A stretch of 64,000 nt of DNA from Kaustia mangrovi (GCF_015482775.1 NZ_CP058214.1:1-64000); one strand, 5' to 3'; shown: positions 51,734 to 60,306, counted from the first letter of the stretch. Notes: generated by a model not told the origin, from the sequence alone. Numbers and translations are program-made.

Positions 51734-52120
51734 ATGATGCATCTCGCCGGAACCGGCGTCATCCTGAACACCGAACGCTATGCGGACTGCGTCGCGTTCT
51801 ATCGCGATGTGATGGGGCTTGCGGTGCTGTTCGCCGATGAAGAACTCACCTGCTTCGAGTTCGGCGGCGCCTATCTGATGGTGGAGACCGGCGGCCTCGC
51901 CAGCCGTGCTACCAAGCCCGTCGACCGGTGCCCGACGAAGCTGCGGTTCAACACCCGCGATCTCGATGCCGATTGCCGGCATCTCGAACGCCACGGCGTC
52001 GCCGTGACACGGGGTGACCATGCCTGGGGCAGTACGGCCGAATTCAGCGATCCGGATGGCAATCGCTGCGCGCTGAGAAGCAGCGACGATTTTACACCGG
52101 ACGAACCGCCTCCGGAGTAG
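51734..52120 (+). CDS. VOC-superfamily (glyoxalase/bleomycin resistance) protein
   Basis: A 128-residue vicinal-oxygen-chelate protein: GVILNTERYADCVAFYRDVMGLAVLFADEELTCFEFGGAYLMVET, then KLRFNTRDLDADCRHLERHGVAV and AEFSDPDGNRCALR. The usual metal His at the N-terminal strand is absent (GVILNT), while the Glu equivalents (ELTCFEF) are present, so activity is uncertain. It lies on the opposite strand to the MetE-like gene and is probably unrelated to it. Confidence 0.8.
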   Translation: MMHLAGTGVILNTERYADCVAFYRDVMGLAVLFADEELTCFEFGGAYLMVETGGLASRATKPVDRCPTKLRFNTRDLDADCRHLERHGVAVTRGDHAWGSTAEFSDPDGNRCALRSSDDFTPDEPPPE

Positions 52121-52255
52121 GGATCCGCTGCATCGGTACCGCCAATTCAGGCCGGCATCCCGCCCAGTGCCGCGTGCTCAACTGCGGCAATGGGCGTGTC
52201 CAACCGGAGTGCCTGCCCCGGCGCTCGTATCACCTTGGGGTGACCTGCTGCGGGC

Positions 52256-53302
52256 TCACACCCGGCCCGTCAACTCCTGGCGCACAAGCGATGCACCTTG
52301 GCTGAGCGCCGACAATTTTCCGAAGGCAACATCCCGCTCCAGATATTTCATCCCGCAATCGGGCGCGGGCATGATCCGCTCGGGAGGGAGGTATTCCAAG
52401 GCCTGCCGAATTCTGTCCGCCACCTGATCCGGCGTTTCCACGTCATGCGTGCCGAGATCGAGCACGCCCAGGATCACGACCTTGTCGTCCGATATGTCCT
52501 TGAGAATCCCCAGATCGAGCTTCGGCTGCGCCGCTTCGATGGAGATGAAGTCCGCGCTGGTGTCATTGAGCTGGGGCAGGAACGAGTAGCCGCGCGCCGT
52601 CTTGTCCTTGACCAGGGCGGCGTAGCCGAAACACATATGGAGCGCCGTGGAGCCTTTCACGCCGTCAAGGGCGCGGTTGATCGCCCGCACCGCATAGCGC
52701 TCGGCTGCCTCGGGCATCGCCTGCATCCAGGGCTCGTCGAGCTGGACGATATCGGCGCCGGCGGCCACCAGATCGTGCAGTTCCTCGTTGACCGCGGCGG
52801 CCAGATCCAGCGCCATCTCCTCGTCGTCGCTGTAGAATTCGTTGCTGGCCTGCTGCGCCATCGTGAAGGGGCCGGGCAGGGTGATCTTGATCTTCCGGTC
52901 GGTGTTCCGGCGCAGGAACTCGACCGCGCCGACTTCCACGGGCTCCCGTCGGCTGAGCTTTCCCACCACGCGCGGCACGCGCGTCGGCTTGCCCGCCCGG
53001 CCGATGATCGTCGCCGGGTTTTCCTGGTCGATGCCGTCGAGAGCGGTGGCGAAACGGTTGGAGTAGCTCTCCCTGCGGATCTCGCCGTCCGTGATGATGT
53101 CGATTCCCGCGCGCTCCATGTCCCGGATGGCGAGGATCGTCGCATCGTCCTGCGCCTCGTGGAGGAACGGCTCGGGAATGCGCCAGACATCCTTCATGCG
53201 CACGCGAGGGACCGTCGAGCCCAGTTTCTCCCGGTCGATCAGCCAGTGCGGCTGGGCGTAGCTGCCGACGACGGTGGTGGGAAGCACGGAATTGAATGTC
53301 AT
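52256..53302 (-). CDS. Core MetE-like (cobalamin-independent methionine synthase C-terminal) protein
   Basis: A 348-residue TIM-barrel protein of the MetE C-terminal family, without the N-terminal domain of full MetE (about 750 residues). Zinc ligands of MetE are all present: H222 and C224 (LHMCFGY), E256 (ISIEAA) and C316 (PDCGMKY). Other marks are GSYAQPHWL and IVQLDEPWM. So it may transfer methyl groups to a thiol, possibly from a substrate other than methyl-folate, as reported for core-MetE proteins. Last gene of a likely operon with FAH, GntR and a deacetylase. Confidence 0.83.
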   Translation of the reverse strand: MTFNSVLPTTVVGSYAQPHWLIDREKLGSTVPRVRMKDVWRIPEPFLHEAQDDATILAIRDMERAGIDIITDGEIRRESYSNRFATALDGIDQENPATIIGRAGKPTRVPRVVGKLSRREPVEVGAVEFLRRNTDRKIKITLPGPFTMAQQASNEFYSDDEEMALDLAAAVNEELHDLVAAGADIVQLDEPWMQAMPEAAERYAVRAINRALDGVKGSTALHMCFGYAALVKDKTARGYSFLPQLNDTSADFISIEAAQPKLDLGILKDISDDKVVILGVLDLGTHDVETPDQVADRIRQALEYLPPERIMPAPDCGMKYLERDVAFGKLSALSQGASLVRQELTGRV

Positions 53303-53378
53303 GCGATACCTATCTCTGTTGTTCTGCCGGTGTCTTCGCGGCCCGTCAGTATCCTTGGTGTCCGGATGGCGGCGAACC

Positions 53379-54038
53379 TCATCGGACTGCGTTCGCAGGC
53401 TCCAGGCGGGACAAGCCCTCGCCGGGGCGGCCCCGGTCGATCGGCACGCACGCCGCGGGGAAGTCCTGCACGATCTCTATGGTCCGGCGCTCGAGCTCGT
53501 CGCAGAACCGCTCCAGAAGATCCGTCATCTGGGCGATATGCTCGTCATGAAGAACGAGAACCGTCCACGGGTCCTTGTCTAGGTCGGCCAGCGCGCGGGC
53601 GAACCAGGCCTCGTGCGGTTCCTTCCAGTCGCCCGGCACGCTGTTCCAGGTCACGAGCGTGAAGCGATGCTCCTTCAGATAGTCGATTGCCGCGCCACTG
53701 AGCACATGGGGGCCGAGCTCCCCGCCGCCATTGGGGCGGAAGAACTTGGCGGGGTGCGAGAGGGCACCCAACTGGCACTGGGCGTCGCCGATTTCATGGC
53801 GTACCCGTTCCGGGCTTCCGTCCACCCCGAGCGGGGTGGCATGGCTGAATGTGTGATTGCCGATCCAGTGGCCCTCCGCCTTGGCGCGGTCTGCGAGCCG
53901 CCGCCGGTCCGGATCGGCCAGCAGGTGCCCGATAACGAAGAAGGTGGCCTTGATCCGGCGCTCGGCAAGAAAGTCGAGGAGCCTGTCGGTCGCTCCGGGA
54001 CAGGGGCCGTTGTCGAAGGTGAAGGTCAGTCGTTTCAT
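53379..54038 (-). CDS. Polysaccharide deacetylase-like (NodB) protein with TFDNGP motif
   Basis: A 219-residue NodB-fold protein. Motif 1 reads TFTFDNGPCPGATDRLLDFL, with D9 kept but the metal Asp replaced by N10 (normally TFDDGP). Motif 2, NHTFSHATPLG, keeps both metal His residues, and RPNGGGELGPHVL is motif 3. Then LVTWNSVPGDW and VLVLHDEH. Related proteins in the same family are known to lack or keep the second Asp. Chemistry is therefore uncertain; it could deacetylate or deformylate a small N-acyl compound. ATG 54038 starts MKRLTF. In the operon with GntR and FAH genes. Confidence 0.8.
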   Translation of the reverse strand: MKRLTFTFDNGPCPGATDRLLDFLAERRIKATFFVIGHLLADPDRRRLADRAKAEGHWIGNHTFSHATPLGVDGSPERVRHEIGDAQCQLGALSHPAKFFRPNGGGELGPHVLSGAAIDYLKEHRFTLVTWNSVPGDWKEPHEAWFARALADLDKDPWTVLVLHDEHIAQMTDLLERFCDELERRTIEIVQDFPAACVPIDRGRPGEGLSRLEPANAVR

Positions 54039-54103
54039 AGGCCGGGTCTCGTTCTGCTGATCCTCTGGCCCGGTCCGGTGCAGGGCGCGCATCGATGCGG
54101 GCG

Positions 54104-54859
54104 TCAGGACCCGGTGCCGGAAGACGCCGCGTCCCGGGACGCAGGCGGCGTATCCTGCGTTGCGCCGTCACCCGGGGAAGGGGATAGGGTCTCGAGCGCT
54201 TCGCGGAGCAGGTTTCCGGTCGTCCTGTAGTGGCTCTCCAGAAGCTGCACCGCCAGATCCGCATCGCGCGCCAGCACGGCCTCCGCGATCTGGTCATGCT
54301 CCTTGTAGACGGTGGGCCGGGCGCCGCCCTTGAGCCGGGCGATATGCCGGTATCGGCTGTTCTCGTCATAGAGCTGGTTGGACAGGCGCAGAAGCGTCCG
54401 GGACCCGCAGGCCGAGATCAGGGCCATGTGGAAGCTCTTGTGGTAATCCTCCCACTCGGTTTCGTCCCCATTGGCCTCCCAGGACGCCCGGCCAAGCAGC
54501 CGGTGGCGGGCGAGAACGACGTCTTCCTCCCAGTCCTGTCCGCCCCGCTCTATGGCGAGCCGAAGCGCCCGTCCCTCGATGAAACAGCGGATCGCCAGCA
54601 ATTCCTCGAACTCGGAGGTGCTTATATCTGCGACACGGAAGCCGCGCTGGTGCTCGCGCGCGACGAGCCCGTCGGCCGTCAGCAGGCTCAGCGCCTCGCG
54701 AATGGGCGTCGCCCCGCTCGCATACTGTTCGCGAAGCGCCTCGATCTTCAGCTTCGCTCCAGGGGCGTGCCGGCCGCGGATGATGTCGTGCCGGATCCTG
54801 TCGAAGATGTCCGACGTTCTGGACCGGGCTGCGGCTCCGGCATCGTCCTGTCTGCTCAT
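54104..54859 (-). CDS. GntR-family regulator with FCD domain
   Basis: A 251-residue FadR-type regulator. The winged helix covers residues 12-80: SDIFDRIRHDIIRGRHAPGAKLKIEALREQYASGATPIREALSLLTADGLVAREHQRGF. The FCD ligand domain follows, with metal His candidates in DYHKSFHMALI, HDQIAEAV and ESHYRTT. It lies within the FAH operon, opposite tctCBA, and is the obvious candidate to bind the inverted repeat at 55797-55862. ATG 54859 has GGGAG nearby. Confidence 0.9.
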   Translation of the reverse strand: MSRQDDAGAAARSRTSDIFDRIRHDIIRGRHAPGAKLKIEALREQYASGATPIREALSLLTADGLVAREHQRGFRVADISTSEFEELLAIRCFIEGRALRLAIERGGQDWEEDVVLARHRLLGRASWEANGDETEWEDYHKSFHMALISACGSRTLLRLSNQLYDENSRYRHIARLKGGARPTVYKEHDQIAEAVLARDADLAVQLLESHYRTTGNLLREALETLSPSPGDGATQDTPPASRDAASSGTGS

Positions 54860-54890
54860 TCCGCTCCCTCTCGACCCGGTCGAGTTCGCC

Positions 54891-55775
54891 TCAGGCCACA
54901 GCCTGCGCTGCCGGGGCCTCGGCCGCAACGGGATTGGTCAGGGCGCCGATCCGGTCGATCTCGACGGTAACCTCGTCGCCCGGACGCATCCATACTGGCG
55001 GCGTGCGGGCATGGCCGACGCCTTCCGGCGTTCCGGTCGCGATCAGATCGCCGGGCTCCAGCGTCATTATCTCCGACAGGATAGCAATCGTGCGTGCGAC
55101 GGGGAAAATCATACGATCGGTGGTGGAGTCCTGCATGGTCCGGCCATTCAGGCGCGTTCTGATGCCAAGCCCGCTTGCGCCGGGCGGCACCGCGTCCGCC
55201 GTAACGATCCATGGCCCCAGCGCGCCTGTCGCGTCGAAATTCTTGCCGGCGGTCCATTGGGCCGTCCGGCGTTGGTAATCCCGGATACTGCCGTCATTGA
55301 ACGCCGTGTAGCCGAACACGACGTCGAGAGCGGCGTCTTCGGAGACATGACGGCACCGCTTGCCAATGACGATCACGAGTTCCGCTTCGTAATCAAGGCG
55401 TTCCGAACAGGACGGCACGAGCATCGGCTGGCCCGGACCGATCAGCGAGCTCGGGGCACGAAGAAACAATGCGGGATACTCCGGAAGCGCGAAGCCGCCT
55501 TCCTTCGCGTGATCGGCATAGTTGAGCCCGAGGCAGATGAACTTGCTGGCATCCGCAATCGGAGGCGCGAGCCGGCATTGCGAGAGCGGGAGGCGGGGAG
55601 CCGCGGCCTCCGCAAGGCGCGCCCTGAGCCCGCTTTCGAACTCGCTTCCGGCACGGATGAGGTCCTTCATGCTTGCGGGGGCATCGGGAACCGCCGCGCC
55701 GATATCGATCACCTGATCGTCCACGACCGCGCCAAGCCGCAGCCCGTCATCCGCTTCAAAAGAGAGGTAGCGCAT
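54891..55775 (-). CDS. Fumarylacetoacetate hydrolase-family protein
   Basis: A 294-residue FAH-family protein. The N-terminal part (MRYLSFEADDGLRLGAVVDDQVIDIG) and the catalytic core FICLGLNYADHAKEG, YEAELVIVIGKRCRH (metal Glu pair), FGYTAFNDGSIRDYQRR, and MTLEPGDLIATGTPEGVGHARTPP are complete. Family members hydrolyse C-C bonds of oxo-acids (fumarylpyruvate, 5-carboxymethyl-2-oxo-hex-3-ene-dioate), so it fits carboxylic acid catabolism. Start at ATG 55775 with GGAG six bases upstream; 55790 and 55787 are alternatives. First gene of the minus-strand operon. Confidence 0.88.
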   Translation of the reverse strand: MRYLSFEADDGLRLGAVVDDQVIDIGAAVPDAPASMKDLIRAGSEFESGLRARLAEAAAPRLPLSQCRLAPPIADASKFICLGLNYADHAKEGGFALPEYPALFLRAPSSLIGPGQPMLVPSCSERLDYEAELVIVIGKRCRHVSEDAALDVVFGYTAFNDGSIRDYQRRTAQWTAGKNFDATGALGPWIVTADAVPPGASGLGIRTRLNGRTMQDSTTDRMIFPVARTIAILSEIMTLEPGDLIATGTPEGVGHARTPPVWMRPGDEVTVEIDRIGALTNPVAAEAPAAQAVA

Positions 55776-55796
55776 CTCGATCTCCATCATGTGCTC

Positions 55797-55862
55797 GTCA
55801 ACGAAATATCGATATTATTCACTAATGTCAAATATGAGATGGAATATCGATATTTCGTTGAC
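55797..55862. promoter_or_regulatory. Paired palindromic operators between FAH and tctC
   Basis: A perfect 20-bp inverted repeat: GTCAACGAAATATCGATATT at 55797-55816 and its exact reverse complement at 55843-55862, separated by 26 bases. Each arm carries its own near-palindrome AATATCGATATT, so two dimers of a GntR-type regulator could bind in mirror positions. It lies in the divergent promoter of the FAH operon and tctCBA. Confidence 0.8.
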
Positions 55863-55964
55863 GGCAGGCCGTACCCACTTCTATGCTCGCGAGAGACGTT
55901 GCCCCGTTCGGGGCGAAGGCGTCACAAGAGAACCCAATGAATTTTCAGGTTCCGGGGAGGAACT

Positions 55965-56942
55965 ATGTTCAAGACAGCATCCACAATCTCGGCCGCGGTT
56001 CTCGCGGTCAGCCTGGCATTGGCGGGAAACGCCACCGCGCAGGACTATCCAGACAAGCCGATAAAGATCATCGTGCCATTCGCCGCCGGAACCACGACCG
56101 ACATGTTCACGCGCATTCTCGGCGAGGGGATGTCGGAGGAGCTGGGCCAGACCGTGGTCGTGGAGAACCGGCCGGGCGCTGGCGGAAGCATCGGAACGCA
56201 CGAGGTCGTCCAGGCCGAGCCCGATGGCTACACCCTGTCGATGGGCACTGTCGGCACGCTGGCCATCAACAAGTCCATCTTTCCCGATCTGCCCTATGAT
56301 CCGGAAAAGGACGTCACGCCGATCGCGTTTGCCGGCTACACGCCGACCTTGCTGGTCGTGCGCGGGGATTCGGACTTCAAGACCCTGGAAGATCTCGTGG
56401 AACGCTCCAGGGCCGAGGGCGGCGATGGCGTCACCTTCGCTTCGGCCGGAAACGGCACTTCCGGCCATCTCGCGGGCGAGCTTGTGAAGGTTCGCAGCGG
56501 CGGCAACATGATTCACGTGCCGTACCGCTCCGCCGTGGACGGTGTGGCGTCGGTCATATCCGGCGAAGTCGATTTCATGTTCTATCACCCGATCTCCGCA
56601 AAGCCGTATATCGAGAGCGGCGAGCTTCGCGCCCTGGGCGTGAGCGGCGCGAAGCGCTCGTCGGTCGTGCCCGATGCCCCGCCGATCGATGACAGCTATC
56701 CCGACTTCGATCTCATTGCCTGGTTTCTTCTTGCGGGCCCGGCCGGCATGCCGAAGGACGTGACCGAGAAACTCCACAATGCCGTCGGCGTGGCACTCAA
56801 GACGGAGGCCACAAGGAAGGTGTTGGAGCGCAGCGGGATCGAGCAGGACACGATCTCCCTGTCGGAGCTGCCGCCGTTCATTTCCGGCGAGGTCGAGAAA
56901 TGGGGGGAGATCGCCAAAGCGGCGAGCGCTCAGGCTAACTGA
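55965..56942 (+). CDS. tctC: Tripartite tricarboxylate transporter binding protein (TctC/Bug family)
   Basis: A 325-residue periplasmic Bug-family receptor with signal peptide (FKTASTISAAVLAVSLALAGNATAQ). Core marks are YPDKPIKIIVPFAAGTTTDMFTRILGEGMSE, VVVENRPGAGGSIGTHEVVQAEPDGYTLSMGTVG, LPYDPEKDVTPIAFAGYTPTLLVV and VPYRSAVDGVASVISGEVDFMF. It captures a carboxylate for TctAB. Strong GGGAGG before the ATG. First gene of the transport operon, divergent from the FAH operon. Confidence 0.92.
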   Translation: MFKTASTISAAVLAVSLALAGNATAQDYPDKPIKIIVPFAAGTTTDMFTRILGEGMSEELGQTVVVENRPGAGGSIGTHEVVQAEPDGYTLSMGTVGTLAINKSIFPDLPYDPEKDVTPIAFAGYTPTLLVVRGDSDFKTLEDLVERSRAEGGDGVTFASAGNGTSGHLAGELVKVRSGGNMIHVPYRSAVDGVASVISGEVDFMFYHPISAKPYIESGELRALGVSGAKRSSVVPDAPPIDDSYPDFDLIAWFLLAGPAGMPKDVTEKLHNAVGVALKTEATRKVLERSGIEQDTISLSELPPFISGEVEKWGEIAKAASAQAN

Positions 56943-57025
56943 TCCCAAGATCGGGGGAAGCCGGCAGTCTCTAGCGGGCCCGGCTTCCCGCACACACCCC
57001 AGCCGCTCAGTCGTTCGTGATCCAG

Positions 57026-57469
57026 ATGCAACCCGCACCGCAACGCCGATCTTGGGCTCACACCCTGTTCTGCCTCTGCATCGCTGTTTTCGGAGCGTTC
57101 GTGGCATATGAGGGGGCGCAGCTGTCCATTGGCACCCTGACCCGGATCGGACCGGGTTTTTTCCCAACGGGTCTCGGGCTGCTTATCCTTCTCCTCGGTC
57201 TGGCGACGGCCTTCGAGACGGAAGACATCGTTTTCGCGCGCAACAGTGTCCGCGCGCTGTTGTGCATTTCACTGGCGATCCTGACATTCGCCGTCACCGT
57301 CGAGCGGCTGGGGCTCATCGTTGCGACAGCCGGGGTCGTCCTGCTGACCTCCCTGGCACATGGAAGGCCAACTATCCGGACGGTTTCGGCCGTAACCGCC
57401 TTCCTCTCCGTCTTGGGCATTCTGCTCTTCATCACCATGCTCCGGATCCCCTTGAACCCGGTTTTCTGA
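57026..57469 (+). CDS. tctB: Tripartite tricarboxylate transporter TctB family protein
   Basis: A 147-residue small membrane subunit with four helices: AHTLFCLCIAVFGAFVAYEGAQLSIG, IGPGFFPTGLGLLILLLGLATAF, SVRALLCISLAILTFAVTVERLGLIVATAGVVLLTSLA, TVSAVTAFLSVLGILLFITML. The GPGFFP motif is typical of TctB. ATG 57026 is chosen; a GTG at 57017 is an alternative. It lies 83 bases after tctC and is followed by tctA. Confidence 0.85.
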   Translation: MQPAPQRRSWAHTLFCLCIAVFGAFVAYEGAQLSIGTLTRIGPGFFPTGLGLLILLLGLATAFETEDIVFARNSVRALLCISLAILTFAVTVERLGLIVATAGVVLLTSLAHGRPTIRTVSAVTAFLSVLGILLFITMLRIPLNPVF

Positions 57470-57491
57470 CCCCGACAGTTGCGGCACGAGA

Positions 57492-59006
57492 ATGGGCATC
57501 CTCGAAAACATCGCTCTGGGAATCGAGACGGCGTTCACGGTCGATGCGCTGTTGTTCTGCTTCATCGGGGTGTCCGTCGGGACATTTATCGGCGCGCTGC
57601 CGGGAATCGGACCGCTGGTCTCGGTGTCCGTCGTTCTTCCGCTCACGTTCGGGCTCGATCCCACGGTCGCGCTCATCATGCTGGCGGGAATCTTCTACGG
57701 CGCCCAATATGGCGGCTCCATAACGTCGATATTGTTGAATCTGCCCGGGACCGCGTCGACCGCAGTGACCGCGCTGGACGGCTATCCGATGACCAAGGCC
57801 GGCCGTCCGGGCCTGGCCCTGTTCATCAACGCCGTGGCCTCGTTCATCGGCGGTTCGCTGGCGATCCTCTTGATGATGGGGTTCGCTCCGACCCTGTCGC
57901 GCATCGCGTTGAGCTTCCATTCCACCGAGTATTTCGCCGTGATGGTCCTGGGATTGATCGCGGCATCGACCCTGTCGGGCGGGTCCACATTGAAGTCCCT
58001 GGTCATGGTGACATTCGGCCTGATCCTCGGCCTGGCCGGCATGGATCTCAATTCCGGCGCCATGCGCTACACATTCGGGATCATGGAGCTCACCGACGGC
58101 GTCAGCCTGATCGCTGTCGCGATGGGGCTGTTCGGCGTCGCGGAGATCATCAACAAGATGTCCGTCCCGGCGGTTCCCGGGGCGACGGACCGCGTTCGGC
58201 ACATTCCGCTGCGGTCGATGCTTCCCAGCCGCAAGGAGCTGTCCGCGCTGTGGGCGCCCATTCTGCGCGGCTCGGCCATTGGCGGGCTCATCGGAGCGCT
58301 CCCGGGCGCGGGGCCCAGCATCGCGTCCTTCATGGCCTATGCGTGCGAGAAACGGGTCAGCGCGACCCCGGAGCGGTTCGGCAAGGGCGCGGTCGAAGGG
58401 GTGGCGGCTCCGGAAGCCGCCAACAATGCGTCCGTTCAGTCAGCCTTCATTCCAACTCTCAGCCTCGGCATTCCAGGAGACGTCGTGATGGCGGTGCTGC
58501 TCGGGGCGATGATGATGCATGGCGTGGTCCCCGGACCGCAGTTCATTCCGAACGAACCGGCCATGTTCTGGGGGCTGATCGTCAGCTTCTGGATCGGCAA
58601 TGTGATGCTGCTGATCCTGAACCTTCCGCTGATCGGGATCTGGACGCGAATTGTTGCGATACCGTCGCGGGTCCTGATGCCGACCATCATGTTTTTCATA
58701 TGTATGGGGTCGTACAGCATCGCCAACAATGTATTCGATGTCTATGTGACCTTGATATTCGGCGTGATCGGATATCTGTTCATGGTGTTCAGATTTCCTC
58801 CCGCGCCGGTGCTCCTCGGGTTCATTCTCGGTCCGCTGATGGAGGAAAACCTGCGCAGGTCCCTGGTTGTCGCGCGTGGCGATCCGCTCGTGTTTCTCGA
58901 CCGCCCGATCAGCCTGGCGCTTCTTTCCATTTCCGCGCTGCTCATTCTGGTTCCGCTTATCAAATCGATTCGGAACATCCTTGCCGGTTCGAGACGTTCT
59001 GCGTGA
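57492..59006 (+). CDS. tctA: Tripartite tricarboxylate transporter permease TctA
   Basis: A 504-residue large permease with about 11 helices. The TctA signature is GTFIGALPGIGPLVSVSVVLPLTFGLDP in the first half, repeated as GGLIGALPGAGPSIASFMAYACEKRVS in the second half, and FYGAQYGGSITSILLNLPGTASTAVTALDGYPMTKAGRPG. Complete and intact. It moves carboxylates driven by ion gradient together with TctB and TctC. Convergent with the M24 hydrolase gene downstream. Confidence 0.95.
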   Translation: MGILENIALGIETAFTVDALLFCFIGVSVGTFIGALPGIGPLVSVSVVLPLTFGLDPTVALIMLAGIFYGAQYGGSITSILLNLPGTASTAVTALDGYPMTKAGRPGLALFINAVASFIGGSLAILLMMGFAPTLSRIALSFHSTEYFAVMVLGLIAASTLSGGSTLKSLVMVTFGLILGLAGMDLNSGAMRYTFGIMELTDGVSLIAVAMGLFGVAEIINKMSVPAVPGATDRVRHIPLRSMLPSRKELSALWAPILRGSAIGGLIGALPGAGPSIASFMAYACEKRVSATPERFGKGAVEGVAAPEAANNASVQSAFIPTLSLGIPGDVVMAVLLGAMMMHGVVPGPQFIPNEPAMFWGLIVSFWIGNVMLLILNLPLIGIWTRIVAIPSRVLMPTIMFFICMGSYSIANNVFDVYVTLIFGVIGYLFMVFRFPPAPVLLGFILGPLMEENLRRSLVVARGDPLVFLDRPISLALLSISALLILVPLIKSIRNILAGSRRSA

Positions 59007-59079
59007 TCGACAGCGTCCACCGGACATATGCCGGTTCGTGACTATGACGCGGGTTTCCGGGGTGATGCCGGATGAGGCG

Positions 59080-60306
59080 CTAGCCACCCACCGCGGCGAG
59101 ATTGCGCGGCATCTCCGTGAGGATCTCCAGGCCGTTTTCCGTCATCAGATAGCTGTCGATCCAGCCGCCGCCGGAACCGCCGGGCCAGCCATCGAAGACG
59201 TCGTACTGGACCTCGAAGTTGAACACCATGCCGGGCTGCATCGGCGGGTCGTTGGCCGGCTCGAAGGGGTCCGGGCGGTGCCGGTGCACCCAGTCGGGCG
59301 GAAACGCGATGCCCAGCGTGTAGCCGCCGATAAACCATTCATATCGCGCGCGGTCGACACCGGAGGCGGCGATGTAGGCGTCGGCGGCCTTCTGCACCGC
59401 GCTGAACGGGTCGCCCGGCTTCACGCCCTCCACGATGGCCTGGCTGCAGCCGGCCGAGCGGTCGAACAGGTCGTGCCAGCGCGGGTCGATCTCGCCGACG
59501 GCGAAGCTGCGGCTGATATTGGCGTGATAGCGGTGCAGGCTGGCGCCGAAATCGACATGGACGACATCGCCCTCCTTCAGCCGCCGGTGCGTCGCCGGGC
59601 TGTGGTGGCAGCCCGAGCGCGGTCCGCTGCCGATCATGGTGCGGATGCCGGGATGGCCGCAGCCGCGCATCATCAGCTCGTGACAGATGACGCCGTCGAT
59701 CTCGGTCTCCGAGACGCCCGGGCGCATGAAACCCCGCGCAACGGCCATGGCCGCCACGGAGATGTCGGCGGCCTGCCGCATGACGGCGATCTCGCGCGCG
59801 CTCTTGTAGAGGCGGACATCCTCGATGAGGTCTGAGTCCTCCACAATCTCGGCCCCTGCCTCCGCGAAGCACCGGCCGATGGCGCGCACATGGTCGGGAT
59901 GACAGCCATAGCCCCATGTCTGGATCGCCACCCGGCCGCGGCCCCAGCCGCGGGCCAGGATCTTGGCGGCGAGCTCGGTGGCCTGCTCGCCGGCGGGGAT
60001 GCTGCGCGAATGATAGAGGATATCGACGATCTCGGGTGTGTTGGAGATCAGCACCTTGTGGCTCGTATTGTCGAAGAACACGATGCGGCCGCTCTCGGTA
60101 TCGAAGTAGAGGCCGATCACAGCGTGGCGATACTGCCAGATATGGTCGTGGCCGGTCAGGTAATGATAGTCGCGCGGCGCGGTCACCAGCATGCCGTCAT
60201 AGCCTGCGCCCCTCAGCGCCTGGCGCACCCGCTCCCGCCGTTCGGCATATTCCTCAGGCGGAAACGGCTGCTCCCAGTCGATGCGCTCGCGAAGTCCCTG
60301 ATCCAT
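59080..60306 (-). CDS. M24-family (creatinase/aminopeptidase P-like) hydrolase
   Basis: A 408-residue protein with the creatinase N-terminal domain (RRERVRQALRGAGYDGMLVTAPRDYHYLTGHD) and the M24 pita-bread domain (YKSAREIAVMRQAADIS, GDVVHVDFGASLHRYHANISRSFAVG). Of the usual metal ligands, D252 and E365 remain, but the second Asp is N263 and the last Glu is D384, and the His motif GHGxG is replaced by GGYTLGIAF. So it resembles metal-free creatinase/ectoine-hydrolase-type members. It probably hydrolyses a small C-N or amide compound. GGGAGAGC lies before ATG 60306. Confidence 0.83.
   Translation of the reverse strand: MDQGLRERIDWEQPFPPEEYAERRERVRQALRGAGYDGMLVTAPRDYHYLTGHDHIWQYRHAVIGLYFDTESGRIVFFDNTSHKVLISNTPEIVDILYHSRSIPAGEQATELAAKILARGWGRGRVAIQTWGYGCHPDHVRAIGRCFAEAGAEIVEDSDLIEDVRLYKSAREIAVMRQAADISVAAMAVARGFMRPGVSETEIDGVICHELMMRGCGHPGIRTMIGSGPRSGCHHSPATHRRLKEGDVVHVDFGASLHRYHANISRSFAVGEIDPRWHDLFDRSAGCSQAIVEGVKPGDPFSAVQKAADAYIAASGVDRARYEWFIGGYTLGIAFPPDWVHRHRPDPFEPANDPPMQPGMVFNFEVQYDVFDGWPGGSGGGWIDSYLMTENGLEILTEMPRNLAAVGG

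Noticed and set aside
54471-55940. Long plus-strand frame opposite GntR and FAH genes
   Set aside because: Antisense to two recognised genes and without its own motifs.
57479-59041. Second long frame over tctA on the same strand
   Set aside because: Shifted frame of the well-supported TctA permease; protein is Arg/Gly/His-rich with no homology.
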